Counted from the stretch's first letter, positions 16,140 to 25,224 are shown. The stretch is 64,000 nt of DNA from Chryseomicrobium palamuruense (GCF_042649045.1 NZ_JBHSEF010000016.1:1-64000); one strand, 5' to 3'. Made by a program: numbers and translations. Notes: a model not told the origin generated them from the letters alone.

Positions 16140-16258
16140 GTATGTTGCACCTCTATTCTCTTTCTCAAGTTTACTTGAAGCGTGCGGTGGATTCAATGCG
16201 TGCGCTTTACAGGAAGCGCTCTCAGGTGTAAGATAAACGTGATTTACAGGAGGCGAAA

Positions 16259-16897
16259 ATGGTGACAGTCGACAAACATAAAATTCCACAAGCCACAACG
16301 AAACGTTTACCTCTTTATTACCGATTCCTTCAGAATTTCCATAAAGCAGGGCAAACACGTGTCTCTTCCCAAGAGCTCAGTGATGCCATGAATATTGATT
16401 CGGCAACGATCCGTAGAGACTTTTCTCACTTCGGCGCACTCGGTAAAAAAGGATATGGCTATGATGTGGAACATTTACTAAATTTCTTCCGACAAACACT
16501 CGATCAAGATGAGGCAACCAATGTTGCGTTGATTGGTGTCGGAAATTTAGGAACCGCTTTTTTAAATTATAATTTCCATAAAAATCATAATACCCGTATC
16601 GTCGTAGCATTTGATTCCCATGCACCAATGGACGGGGAAGAGAAGTCAGGCATCCCTGTGTTCCATCCGGATCTACTCGAGGAGAAGATTGAAGAGTTTG
16701 GTGTGGAGCTTTGTATCTTGACGGTACCTAGTCGAACCGCTCAAGCAACTGCCGAACGGCTTGAATTGACTTCAATCCGAGGAATCCTTAATTTCTCTCC
16801 TGTGCGACTCAATGTGAATGATCGCATTCGCGTCCAAACCATTGACCTGTCGGTAGAGTTACAAACTCTCATCTATATGATTCGTAACCACAGTTGA
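16259..16897 (+). CDS. rex: Redox-sensing transcriptional repressor Rex
   Basis: A 212-residue repressor: winged helix at the N-terminus (LSDAMNIDSATIRRDFSHFG) and a Rossmann NADH-binding domain (VALIGVGNLGTAFL), closing with the swap helix. Rex senses the NADH/NAD+ ratio and controls fermentation and respiration genes. CAGGAGG lies nine bases before the ATG. No perfect Rex box (TTGTGAA-N4-TTCACAA) was seen nearby. B. subtilis has moaC between ydiF and rex; it is absent here. Confidence 0.95.
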   Translation: MVTVDKHKIPQATTKRLPLYYRFLQNFHKAGQTRVSSQELSDAMNIDSATIRRDFSHFGALGKKGYGYDVEHLLNFFRQTLDQDEATNVALIGVGNLGTAFLNYNFHKNHNTRIVVAFDSHAPMDGEEKSGIPVFHPDLLEEKIEEFGVELCILTVPSRTAQATAERLELTSIRGILNFSPVRLNVNDRIRVQTIDLSVELQTLIYMIRNHS

Positions 16898-16990
16898 CGT
16901 CAAACTGTCACATATAGGCACTGTCTAGAAATAGCAAATTGTTAACAAATGATGTAAGATGAAGGCATACTACTTAAGGAGGTGCCCGCA

Positions 16991-17185
16991 ATGACTGCAG
17001 GTCCAATCAGCTTAATTGTTATTGGTATAGTTGCACTTCTTTTGTTCGGGCCGAAAAAATTACCGGAACTTGGACGCGCTATGGGTTCAACTTTGCGTGA
17101 ATTTAAGACGGCTACAAAAGGCTTAGCAGATGATGACGATGATGTGAAAAAAGTAGATCCACCGAAATCTGACGACGTTAAGTAA
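16991..17185 (+). CDS. tatA: Sec-independent translocase subunit TatA (TatAy type)
   Basis: A 64-residue protein: one membrane helix, the FGPKKLPELGRAMG hinge and amphipathic helix, then an acidic tail. It forms the pore of the twin-arginine translocase with the adjacent TatC. The frame opens at a GTG (16982) that is part of the AAGGAGGTG ribosome site, so the ATG at 16991 is chosen. Confidence 0.95.
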   Translation: MTAGPISLIVIGIVALLLFGPKKLPELGRAMGSTLREFKTATKGLADDDDDVKKVDPPKSDDVK

Positions 17186-17202
17186 GTTAGGATGTTCAAT
17201 TC

Positions 17203-17970
17203 ATGAATAACAATGAATTTACAGTGGTGGAACATTTAAATGAGCTCCGAAAACGGTTGTTTGTTATGGTTTTTTTTCTGACAATCGCTGTGATTGGTAG
17301 CTTTTTTTTAGCGAAACCACTCATTAATTATCTTCAAAATGCGGAAACCGCTCAAAATATCACATTGAATGCGCTTCAGGTTATGGATCCTTTTCTCATT
17401 TACTTGAAAGTGGTCTTGTTCCTCGCATTCACGTTTACATCCCCGATCATCTCGTATCAGCTATGGGCCTTTGTGAGCCCAGGGCTACAAGATCAAGAAC
17501 GTCGGGCAACTCTTAGTTACATCCCATTTGCGTTTCTTCTATTTATCGGTGGGATATCCTTTTCGTATTTCCTGTTGTTCCCGTATCTCATGTCCTTTAT
17601 GACCGGATTGGCAGGAGAACTCGGAATTACACAAATCATCAGTATCAACGATTATTTTAACTTTATCTTTCAAATTACGATTCCATTTGGAATCATCTTT
17701 CAATTGCCGATTGTTTTATTGTTCTTAACAAGACTGGGTCTTGTGAATCCGCAAATGCTTGTCAAAGCGCGGAAAGTCGCGTACTTTGTACTCTTTGTCA
17801 TTGCAGCATTTATCACACCGCCAGATTTAGTCTCTCATTTATTCACGTCCGTACCACTCTTTATCTTGTATGAAATCAGTATTGCGATTTCACGGGTAGG
17901 GTATCGTAAATACTTGGCGGCGGAAGCGAAGCGAGAACTCGAAGAGCAGCAACGCATGATGCAAAACTAA
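17203..17970 (+). CDS. tatC: Twin-arginine translocase subunit TatC
   Basis: A 255-residue, six-helix membrane protein opening TVVEHLNELRKRLFV, the conserved cytoplasmic N-terminus that helps recognise the RR signal. The first periplasmic loop and the LWAFVSPGL motif are intact. It forms a minimal TatAC pair with the gene 17 bp upstream. The Tat substrate is not encoded nearby; in B. subtilis the tatAy-tatCy pair sits at the same chromosomal position. Confidence 0.95.
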   Translation: MNNNEFTVVEHLNELRKRLFVMVFFLTIAVIGSFFLAKPLINYLQNAETAQNITLNALQVMDPFLIYLKVVLFLAFTFTSPIISYQLWAFVSPGLQDQERRATLSYIPFAFLLFIGGISFSYFLLFPYLMSFMTGLAGELGITQIISINDYFNFIFQITIPFGIIFQLPIVLLFLTRLGLVNPQMLVKARKVAYFVLFVIAAFITPPDLVSHLFTSVPLFILYEISIAISRVGYRKYLAAEAKRELEEQQRMMQN

Positions 17971-18009
17971 AAAAGGCCTTTCTTCCAGACTTGGGAGAAA
18001 GGTCTTTTT
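17970..18009. terminator. Bidirectional terminator between tatC and the CPBP gene
   Basis: AAAAGGCCTTTCT pairs with AGAAAGGTCTTTT (two mismatches/wobbles), with T-runs on both strands, between convergent genes. Confidence 0.85.
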
Positions 18010-18010
18010 G

Positions 18011-18739
18011 TTAGTTAAAGAAGATAAACAGTTGCCCGTAGCGTTCTGCGAAGCGTTGAAGATCTTCTTGGAAGAACTGTACGAGTACCACAAAGCTGTT
18101 GAGTAGCATGTGGGCAAGTATCGAAGCGGCAATGCGTTTCGTCTTGTAGTAAATAAAGGCGAATATAAAGCCCGACACGGAATACAGTATGATGTGGGTG
18201 AATTCAAAGTGAATGATACCGAACATGATGGAACTGATCAGCGCGGCAATAAAAAAGTTGGAACGTGGAAGCAACATCCCGAACAAAATGCGGCGGAATA
18301 AAATCTCTTCGAGAATAGGTGCAAAAATCGCAATAGCGAAAATGACGACCGGAACAGAACGGGCAATCTCTATAAATATAGCTGTGTTTTCTGAACCAGG
18401 TTCGACCCCGAGTAACTGCTCGATTCCTGCCGCAAAGGCTTGGCCGAAGAGCACCATGAAAAACCCGATGAACCCCCAGCCGATGACGGCACCCGTTGAG
18501 GACGGTTTCGGGCCAAGGGGCTTTAAAAATGTTTTATCTTTCCGGATAAAATAAAAAAATACGACGACGGCTGCAAGCATGCTAGAGAAAATCCACCAAC
18601 CGACTGCTTGCATCTGAGGGTCTTCAGTGCCCATCCGTTCAAATAGGAAGAGGAATGGTATCGGTCCTACAGCGCCACTAAGTTGCATAATAACGTACGT
18701 AATCAGTAAAGAGAAGGCAATTTTTTGGTGAGACATCAT
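18011..18739 (-). CDS. CPBP family intramembrane glutamic endopeptidase
   Basis: A 242-residue membrane protein with the CPBP/CAAX-protease signature: motif 1 EEILFRRILFG, motif 2 with the conserved Phe/His in FGIIHFEFTH and a later NSF motif. It resembles B. subtilis YdiL at the same locus. Two adjacent ATGs follow GAAAGGAAAC; the first is used here, while further upstream starts in the open frame lack a ribosome site. It may process prenylated or other membrane substrates; the real target is unknown. Confidence 0.85.
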   Translation of the reverse strand: MMSHQKIAFSLLITYVIMQLSGAVGPIPFLFLFERMGTEDPQMQAVGWWIFSSMLAAVVVFFYFIRKDKTFLKPLGPKPSSTGAVIGWGFIGFFMVLFGQAFAAGIEQLLGVEPGSENTAIFIEIARSVPVVIFAIAIFAPILEEILFRRILFGMLLPRSNFFIAALISSIMFGIIHFEFTHIILYSVSGFIFAFIYYKTKRIAASILAHMLLNSFVVLVQFFQEDLQRFAERYGQLFIFFN

Positions 18740-18817
18740 GTGTTTCCTTTCTTCGAAACAGAATCTTTCTATATTGTACCGCATCAAAAAAATTAATCCA
18801 AAATTTCATCTTCTCAC

Positions 18818-18846
18818 TTGCATTCAGAAGCGGCATTTATTATTAT
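18818..18846 (+). promoter_or_regulatory. SigA promoter of groESL
   Basis: TTGCAT (18818-18823), 17-bp spacer, TATTAT (18841-18846), immediately upstream of the CIRCE operator. Confidence 0.7.
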
Positions 18847-18856
18847 AATTAGTGTA

Positions 18857-18883
18857 TTAGCACTCAAGATGTGAGAGTGCTAA
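18857..18883 (+). promoter_or_regulatory. CIRCE element (HrcA operator)
   Basis: Perfect TTAGCACTC - N9 - GAGTGCTAA. HrcA bound here represses groESL until heat or protein misfolding. Confidence 0.97.
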
Positions 18884-18919
18884 TAAAATCACAACCATTT
18901 ATCAGGGAGGTAGTTTCAC

Positions 18920-19204
18920 TTGTTAAAACCATTAGGTGATCGTATCGTAATCGAATTAGTCGAAGCAGAGGAAAAGACAGCTTCAGGCATCGTTCTTCCG
19001 GATTCAGCGAAGGAAAAGCCACAAGAAGGAAAAGTACTCGCCGTCGGTAATGGTCGAGTCCTTGATAACGGCACACGTGCTGAATTAGATGTTCGCGAAG
19101 GCGACCGTGTTCTGTATTCGAAATATGCTGGAACGGAAGTTAAGTACGATGGAAAAGAGTTATTAATCCTTCGTGAGTCCGATATTTTAGCAGTACTTCA
19201 ATAA
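18920..19204 (+). CDS. groES: Co-chaperonin GroES
   Basis: A 94-residue GroES with a TTG start preceded by CAGGGAGG. It opens with the LKPLGDRIVIE strand and holds the mobile loop region (EKTASGIVLPDSAKEKPQEG) that contacts GroEL. It is normal length and first in the heat-shock operon. Confidence 0.97.
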   Translation: MLKPLGDRIVIELVEAEEKTASGIVLPDSAKEKPQEGKVLAVGNGRVLDNGTRAELDVREGDRVLYSKYAGTEVKYDGKELLILRESDILAVLQ

Positions 19205-19228
19205 TACGATTAGGGAGGAACATCCATT

Positions 19229-20863
19229 ATGGCAAAAGAAATTAAATTTAGCGAAGACGCACGTAGCGCAATGCTTCGTGGTGTAGATAAATTAGCAGAC
19301 GCAGTGAAAGTAACACTTGGACCAAAAGGACGTAACGTCGTTCTTGAAAAGAAATTCGGTTCACCTCTTATCACAAATGATGGGGTAACGATCGCAAAAG
19401 ACATCGAGCTTGAAGATGCATTTGAAAACATGGGTGCAAAGCTTGTAGCAGAAGTAGCTTCTAAAACGAACGACATCGCTGGGGACGGGACAACAACAGC
19501 GACCGTCCTTGCGCAAGCAATGATTCGCGAAGGATTGAAAAATGTAACAGCTGGTGCAAACCCTGTCGGCATCCGTAAAGGGATCGACACAGCAGTAGCT
19601 ACAGCGATTACAGAATTAAAAACGATTTCTAAAGAAATCGAAGACAAAGAGTCGATTGCACAAGTAGCTGCGATTTCTTCTGGCGACGACGAAGTCGGTG
19701 AATTGATCGCAGAAGCAATGGAACGCGTTGGAAACGACGGCGTTATCACCATCGAAGAATCAAAAGGTTTCACAACGGAGCTTGATGTTGTAGAAGGTAT
19801 GCAATTTGACCGCGGCTACGCATCTCCTTACATGGTGACAGATTCAGATAAAATGGAAGCGATTCTTGAAAACCCGTACATCTTAGTAACGGACAAAAAG
19901 ATCACAAGCATCCAAGAAATCTTACCAGTGCTTGAGCAAGTGGTTCAACAGTCTAAACCACTCCTACTCATCTCTGAAGACGTTGAAGGTGAAGCGTTAG
20001 CAACACTAGTTGTGAACAAACTACGCGGAACATTCAACGCAGTAGCTGTTAAAGCACCAGGTTTCGGTGACCGTCGTAAAGCGATGCTTGAAGATATCGC
20101 GACACTGACTGGCGCAGAAGTGATCACAGAAGACCTAGGCCTTGAGCTGAAGTCAGCGAACATCACGCAACTAGGTCGCGCAGCGAAAGTTGTGGTAACG
20201 AAAGAAAACACAACGATCGTTGAAGGAGCTGGAGACTCAGACCGCATCGCGGGTCGTGTCAACCAGATCCGTTCACAACTGGAAGAAACAACTTCTGAGT
20301 TCGATAAAGAGAAGCTACAAGAGCGCTTAGCGAAACTTGCTGGCGGTGTGGCCGTGATCAAAGTCGGAGCAGCAACTGAAACAGAATTAAAAGAACGCAA
20401 ACTTCGTATCGAAGATGCATTGAATGCAACACGCGCTGCAGTTGAAGAGGGTATTGTATCCGGTGGTGGTACGGCTCTAGTCAACGTTTACAACAAAGTA
20501 TCGGAAACATTAGAAACTGTAGAAGGCGACGTGGCAACAGGTGTACGCATCGTTCTACGTGCACTTGAAGAGCCAGTACGTCAAATCGCAACGAATGCAG
20601 GACTAGAAGGTTCCATCGTTGTGGACCGTTTGAAACGCGAAGAAATCGGCATTGGTTTCAACGCAGCAACAGGTGAATGGGTGAACATGATGGATGCTGG
20701 TATCGTGGATCCAACAAAAGTAACACGTTCCGCATTACAAAACGCAGCATCTGTTGCGTCTCTATTCTTAACAACAGAAGCAGTAGTAGCAGACATCCCA
20801 GAACCAGCTGGCGGCGGTATGCCAGATATGGGCGGCATGGGTGGTATGGGCGGCATGATGTAA
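19229..20863 (+). CDS. groEL: Chaperonin GroEL, intact copy
   Basis: A 544-residue chaperonin, full length, with ATP-site motifs LGPKGRNVVL and GDGTTTATVLA and the C-terminal GGM repeat tail. GGGAGGAAC precedes the ATG. It is the intact parent of three decayed 3' fragments found 24, 27 and 31 kb downstream, two of which start at the equivalent of codons 294-297 of this gene. The terminator behind it differs from the one attached to the fragments. Confidence 0.98.
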   Translation: MAKEIKFSEDARSAMLRGVDKLADAVKVTLGPKGRNVVLEKKFGSPLITNDGVTIAKDIELEDAFENMGAKLVAEVASKTNDIAGDGTTTATVLAQAMIREGLKNVTAGANPVGIRKGIDTAVATAITELKTISKEIEDKESIAQVAAISSGDDEVGELIAEAMERVGNDGVITIEESKGFTTELDVVEGMQFDRGYASPYMVTDSDKMEAILENPYILVTDKKITSIQEILPVLEQVVQQSKPLLLISEDVEGEALATLVVNKLRGTFNAVAVKAPGFGDRRKAMLEDIATLTGAEVITEDLGLELKSANITQLGRAAKVVVTKENTTIVEGAGDSDRIAGRVNQIRSQLEETTSEFDKEKLQERLAKLAGGVAVIKVGAATETELKERKLRIEDALNATRAAVEEGIVSGGGTALVNVYNKVSETLETVEGDVATGVRIVLRALEEPVRQIATNAGLEGSIVVDRLKREEIGIGFNAATGEWVNMMDAGIVDPTKVTRSALQNAASVASLFLTTEAVVADIPEPAGGGMPDMGGMGGMGGMM

Positions 20864-20878
20864 TCATCCGCTCAACTG

Positions 20879-20919
20879 AAAAAGAGGGTTCACACAAAAT
20901 TGTGTGAACCCTCTTTTTT
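20879..20919 (+). terminator. Terminator of groESL
   Basis: Perfect 15-bp stem AAAGAGGGTTCACAC / GTGTGAACCCTCTTT with a T-run. Its sequence is unlike the GACTCGC-type terminators found with the groEL remnants. Confidence 0.95.
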
Positions 20920-20974
20920 ATAATGCTTTGTGTAGGGAGAAAAACGTAAATTGTTTAATCATAATATATTCATT

Positions 20975-21112
20975 CTATCGCTCGGCTTCACCTTCAGTGG
21001 TTTCGATCTTCTTTGTCTTCTCGTCTTAGAGCTCTTCGTACTTCTTAACTACCATAGACATCTGTTCAGTTGTAAGGCTTTCTTCAATTCGAGCTCGGGA
21101 ATAATTTTGTAG
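20975..21112 (-). pseudogene. Decayed reading frame remnant
   Basis: The minus strand reads RIEESLTTEQMSMVVKKYEEL, a stop, then DEKTKKIETTEGEAER and a stop, all in one frame. The composition is protein-like, but a TAA interrupts it and no start or ribosome site is visible. I do not recognise the family. It may be the tail of a gene lost during rearrangement behind groEL. Confidence 0.25.
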
Positions 21113-21215
21113 TGGAATTAACTGCCAGATTCAACGGTTATAAACTAAGAAAAATTTTGAGTAACAACTATTCTGTTTAACTCAGTTCATTAAAATAAGC
21201 AATTATGAAAATAAT

Positions 21216-21383
21216 TCACTTACTATCCGTATTTTTATGATCGTTTTTTTCTGAATTATTGTATTTAGGGGCTTTTGTTTGCGTCATTTTGCTTAAATCG
21301 TTACCACTTACATCATATCCGTAGCCGAATTCTTCCCGATCCTGATGTTTATTCTTATTCTTGTTTTTTTCTTCATTCTTCAA
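21216..21383 (-). CDS. Small hydrophilic protein, 55 aa, unknown
   Basis: A TTG start with a full AGGAGGTGA ribosome site five bases upstream opens a 55-codon frame. The product is Lys/Asn/Asp-rich, with an N-terminal KNKNKNK stretch and a central REEFGYGYDVSGNDLSK block. No membrane segment or signal is visible. Small, soluble, charged proteins of this kind occur among Bacillales spore or general stress proteins, but I do not recognise the family. The ribosome site and clean frame support a real gene. Confidence 0.55.
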   Translation of the reverse strand: MKNEEKNKNKNKHQDREEFGYGYDVSGNDLSKMTQTKAPKYNNSEKNDHKNTDSK

Positions 21384-21588
21384 GCTGCTCACCTCCTAAA
21401 AGTAGCTTGTTCCATTTATATATCGCTATTCGCATACGATAGTGGGGAGCTAATGGATAATCTACGTATAGCAACAATTAAATATTGTTTATAAATCTAT
21501 TTATATTTAGTTATACGAAAGATATAATAAAAATACGATGTATTGTATATATTTAGAAATTAGAAATGGAAGAAAGGTGTGGTTATTC

Positions 21589-22434
21589 ATGTGTACAATT
21601 ATTGGAACAATGGGAGATAACACATTCTGGTTAGGATCGAATAGCGATAATCCATGGGATACCAGAACCAAGATATATGTAAATGATGAGTATACTTACA
21701 AATTCATAGGAACAAAATTGAAAAGTCCAAAGGATGATTTGCCCTGGTCTAGCATGATGACAAGAGGTGTCAATGAAGCCGGAATTGCTTTTACCTTTTC
21801 CTTCGTCCAACGAGATCCTGAAATACCAATTCCAGAAGGCATCGACTTTGAAGAATTTGGACGGACCATTTTAGGAGAGTTCTCAACCCTTGTGGACATT
21901 GAAAGCTATTTAAAATCGACTAACATGAAAATTAGTGGCAATTTCCTTTTTGCTGATGATAGAGGTACTTTGCTTTTAGCAGAATTTTTGCCTTATGAAT
22001 CCAGATTTATATGGAAGAAAAGTGACACCATGTTCAGAACCAACCACTTTTTGGAGCTCCCTACAACCACCCAGGAGCTGCATCCAAACTCAGCTCTGAG
22101 ATTTGAATCATTGCAGAAGGCTTTAGACAAATATCCTTTATTAGACGATCGTAAATTGTATTTGGTCAATTTGTTAAAGAATCACGAAAATGATACAGAG
22201 AACCAACAGTTTGGAAATTCAAACTGCAGCCATGGTGAAAAAGGTGGCACGATCAGCTCTGAAATAATAGATCCTCAAAGCCGGACCCTTTGGTATAATT
22301 ATGGATCGCCATGCGGCAGCAAAGCTCAATTGGATAGCTGGGGAAATTATGTCCCATTCAAACTTGACGAGCTTGACGCAGGGGATGTAACGACTTATGA
22401 AGGAAAAATTCTTGCAGCGTTGGAAGGGGAATGA
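21589..22434 (+). CDS. N-terminal nucleophile (Cys) amide hydrolase, C45/C69-like
   Basis: A 281-residue protein. After removal of Met the N-terminus is Cys2 (MCTIIGTMGDNTFWLGSNSDN), the nucleophile arrangement of Ntn hydrolases such as penicillin V acylase-like, isopenicillin N acyltransferase-like and C69 enzymes. The conserved early Asn/Asp block and RGVNEAGIAFTF fit the fold. These enzymes split linear amide bonds. The frame is open 17 codons upstream, but AGAAAGGTG before this ATG and the need for Cys2 fix the start. It overlaps the DUF1445 gene by four bases. The substrate is unknown. Confidence 0.7.
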   Translation: MCTIIGTMGDNTFWLGSNSDNPWDTRTKIYVNDEYTYKFIGTKLKSPKDDLPWSSMMTRGVNEAGIAFTFSFVQRDPEIPIPEGIDFEEFGRTILGEFSTLVDIESYLKSTNMKISGNFLFADDRGTLLLAEFLPYESRFIWKKSDTMFRTNHFLELPTTTQELHPNSALRFESLQKALDKYPLLDDRKLYLVNLLKNHENDTENQQFGNSNCSHGEKGGTISSEIIDPQSRTLWYNYGSPCGSKAQLDSWGNYVPFKLDELDAGDVTTYEGKILAALEGE

Positions 22435-23234
22435 TTATGACTTTGTCAAAACTGACTACATGGAATCCTATTGAAGCGCGGGACATGATACGAAATAATA
22501 ACTGGGTAAAGCCGACATCAGGTATGGCCAATGGCTATATACAAGCAAATTTGGCGGTTTTACCAAAAGAAATGGCATTTGAGTTTCTTCTTTTTTGCCA
22601 ACGAAATCCAAAACCATGTCCTATAATTGACGTAACAGAGCCTGGTTCAAGAATCCCATCATTGTCTGCTCCACTGGCAGACTTAAGCACAGACATTCCA
22701 AAATACCGGGTTTATCGCCATGGACAGCTTGTTGAAGAAAAGACAGATGTATCCGATCTTTGGGATGAGAACATGGTGGGCTTTTTGATTGGATGCAGCT
22801 TCACTTTCGAAGATGCCCTCTTGCAAAATGGCATTCCGATTCGGCATATAGAAGAAAATTGCAATGTTCCGATGTACAAAACCAATATACCTTGTGTTAA
22901 CGCGGGGCGATTCGAAGGACCAATGGTTGTCAGCATGCGTCCCATGCCTGAAAAAGATGTGATACGCGCTGTACAGGTCACAAGCAGATTTCCTTCTGTT
23001 CACGGTGCGCCAGTACATATCGGAGATCCAAAAAGCATTGGGATACAAAATATAAACAACCCGGATTTCGGTGATTCCGTAACAATCAAAGAGGGAGAAG
23101 TACCTGTGTTTTGGGCATGTGGTGTAACTCCGCAGGCAATTGCCATGCATGTGAAGCCTGAAATCATGATCACTCATGCACCGGGACATATGTTCATCAC
23201 GGATTTAAAAAATGAAGATTTCAGTGTTATATAA
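22431..23234 (+). CDS. DUF1445/UPF0317 protein (YcsI-like, putative hydro-lyase)
   Basis: A 267-residue soluble protein that fits the UPF0317/DUF1445 family over its length: ARDMIRNN near the start, VGFLIGCSFTFEDAL in the centre, CGVTPQAIAM and THAPGHMFITDL near the end. The family is annotated as putative hydro-lyase and related to mammalian D-glutamate cyclase; B. subtilis YcsI sits in the 5-oxoprolinase operon. Most likely it handles D-glutamate or a cyclised amino acid. A GTG/ATG region overlaps the previous stop, so the pair is coupled. The exact reaction here is inference. Confidence 0.8.
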   Translation: MIMTLSKLTTWNPIEARDMIRNNNWVKPTSGMANGYIQANLAVLPKEMAFEFLLFCQRNPKPCPIIDVTEPGSRIPSLSAPLADLSTDIPKYRVYRHGQLVEEKTDVSDLWDENMVGFLIGCSFTFEDALLQNGIPIRHIEENCNVPMYKTNIPCVNAGRFEGPMVVSMRPMPEKDVIRAVQVTSRFPSVHGAPVHIGDPKSIGIQNINNPDFGDSVTIKEGEVPVFWACGVTPQAIAMHVKPEIMITHAPGHMFITDLKNEDFSVI

Positions 23235-23245
23235 TTTTTTTTCAC

Positions 23246-23281
23246 AAAGTCGTTAAAGTTAAAACTTTAGCGGCTTTTTTT
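23246..23281 (+). terminator. Terminator after the DUF1445 gene
   Basis: AGTCGTTAAAGT pairs with ACTTTAGCGGCT (one wobble) and is followed by seven T. Confidence 0.8.
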
Positions 23282-23302
23282 ATTGGAATAATTTTTGAAA
23301 AG

Positions 23303-23316
23303 AATCTGATCAGATT
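23303..23316. promoter_or_regulatory. Perfect 14-bp palindrome, possible operator
   Basis: AATCTGATCAGATT lies about 100 bp upstream of the transporter promoter in an otherwise AT-rich gap. The regulator is unknown; the RpiR protein of this island is one candidate. Confidence 0.35.
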
Positions 23317-23413
23317 AAAATCTCTAATCCAATATAAAGATTAAATGAAAATGCATACATTTTTTTGCAATAATAATTAAATTCAATCAATTCTAAAAAA
23401 ACAAAAAATTATG

Positions 23414-23442
23414 TTGTTTTTATTTGGATGACACCATATAAT
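23414..23442 (+). promoter_or_regulatory. Likely SigA promoter of the first peptide transporter operon
   Basis: TTGTTT, 17-bp spacer, TATAAT. The leader to the first gene is about 145 bp and carries no recognisable riboswitch. Confidence 0.55.
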
Positions 23443-23595
23443 GAGAGAAATAAAGTTTAGACTTCTTATTGTTTTTTTGATGAAGTATATCCTTCAAAAA
23501 ATGATTAGACCTATTTAGAGGAGGGAGAGCCTAAGATTGAGTATCGAACGAATCTCCGAGATAGAGATACAAACAATGAATTGGAGGAAAACCGA

Positions 23596-25224
23596 ATGAG
23601 AAAAAATCAAGTGTTAAACATATTAGCAATGGGACTATTTATTATTTTGCTTTTAGCAGGTTGTTCGGATTCAGAAAACAATACTGGTACATCCGATGCA
23701 GTTGAGGTGGGAGAGCCGAAAACTGGAGGAACGATTACAATTGCCATGTCGGAAGAGCCAGATACGTTGGATCTTCATAAAACCGGAATGCTGGCGGCGA
23801 CAAATGTTTCAGCAAACTTCGGTGGGGCGCTTCTATCCCAAAATCCGGAGACGATGGAGTTTGAGCCAAACCTTGCAGAGAGTTGGGACGTTTCCGAGGA
23901 CGGCACAACTTGGACATTCAAAATACGCAGCGGAGTGACACATCATGATGGAACTCCTTTTAATGCCAAAACATACGAAGCAACATTAAAACGGGCGCTT
24001 GATCCTGCTACAAATGCTTTAACAGCTAAAACGCAATTGGCTGAAGTTGAATCTGTTTCAGCACCGGATGAATCTACTTTGGTCATCAAAACGAAACAAC
24101 CATTTGCACCATTGTTGCAATATTTAAGCACGCCAGCTTACTTGCTGCCGATGTCAATGGATGCGATTGAAAAACATGGTGACCAATATGGACGCAATCC
24201 TGTCAGTGTCGGTCCATGGAAGTTTGAGAGCTGGGTTAGTGGTCAAGAAGTAACATTTGTTAAAAATGAAGATTACAACTGGAAGGAGCCATTTTTTACC
24301 AATGACGGTCCCCCAAAACCGGACAAGCTTGTATTGAAATTCATCACGGATACTCAAACAAAATTGGCAGCATTGGATAGCGGTACTGTTGATGCTGCAT
24401 TAGCTTTACAAGCAAAGGACGTTGAAAAGTATGAGAACAACCCGAATTTTGAAATAGTAGAAACGGTACGTACTGGTCCGAGTGCATTTATCATGACAAA
24501 CCTGCGCAGACCGATTCTTCAAGATATTCATGTAAGACGAGCATTAAACTTAGGTGTTGATAAAGAGAATCTACTACAGGCAGCTATTCAAGGGGCAGGT
24601 GTTGTGGACTACGGTCCATTACCAACTTCATTATTCGGCTATGACGAAAATATTGAAAGCTACGGCTATAAATACGATTTGGAAAAAGCAAAGGCCGAAT
24701 TGGAGGAAGCAGGCTGGAAGCTGAATGGCAAAGGAATACGTGAGAAAGATGGCGAGACATTAACGCTTGAAATGTTAAGTTCACCAAGCTGGGGAACAGC
24801 TGCTGAAATTCTTCAAGCCATGTATAAGGAATTAGGGATCGATATTAAGATCACTACGTTAGAGGTAGCCGTATTAATCGAAACTGCTGCCAAAGGCGAT
24901 TATGATTTGACAATGTTGGGTTATGCATCCCACGATCCGGACATCTTGTACATGCTCATGCATTCAGGCCAAAAAGAAGCCTTGAATCTTGGTCATATTG
25001 ACAATAAACAATTGGATGAATTATTGGAACTAGGACGTTCAGCAGTTGTTCCGGAAGAAAGAAAGAACGCTTATATCGAAATTCAGAAGCTTGCAGTTGA
25101 AGAAGCTTGGTGGGTGCCACTTTATACAGCGAAAGAATACAATGTGATCAGCAAACGGGTGCAAGGAATCACCGTTCACCCGATCCGAGGTATTTTATTT
25201 AATGATGCTTGGGTGAATGAATAA
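23596..25224 (+). CDS. Peptide ABC transporter substrate-binding lipoprotein (system 1)
   Basis: A 542-residue lipoprotein, signal with lipobox Cys23 (LLLAGC), then a family 5 solute-binding domain: GGTITIAMSEEPDTLDLHKT, ESWDVSEDGTTWTFKIRSGVTHHDGTPF, and VRRALNLGVDKENLL. Members bind peptides, nickel or opines. GGAGG before the chosen ATG excludes the TTG five codons upstream. It is the first gene of a five-gene Dpp/Opp-type importer continued by a peptidase set. It is only distantly similar to the second system's binding protein at 36458, so ligands probably differ. Confidence 0.9.
   Translation: MRKNQVLNILAMGLFIILLLAGCSDSENNTGTSDAVEVGEPKTGGTITIAMSEEPDTLDLHKTGMLAATNVSANFGGALLSQNPETMEFEPNLAESWDVSEDGTTWTFKIRSGVTHHDGTPFNAKTYEATLKRALDPATNALTAKTQLAEVESVSAPDESTLVIKTKQPFAPLLQYLSTPAYLLPMSMDAIEKHGDQYGRNPVSVGPWKFESWVSGQEVTFVKNEDYNWKEPFFTNDGPPKPDKLVLKFITDTQTKLAALDSGTVDAALALQAKDVEKYENNPNFEIVETVRTGPSAFIMTNLRRPILQDIHVRRALNLGVDKENLLQAAIQGAGVVDYGPLPTSLFGYDENIESYGYKYDLEKAKAELEEAGWKLNGKGIREKDGETLTLEMLSSPSWGTAAEILQAMYKELGIDIKITTLEVAVLIETAAKGDYDLTMLGYASHDPDILYMLMHSGQKEALNLGHIDNKQLDELLELGRSAVVPEERKNAYIEIQKLAVEEAWWVPLYTAKEYNVISKRVQGITVHPIRGILFNDAWVNE

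Noticed and set aside
19210..20897. Long minus-strand frames opposite groEL
   Set aside because: Shadow frames caused by groEL codon bias; no ribosome sites and low-complexity Ser/Thr/Ala-rich products.
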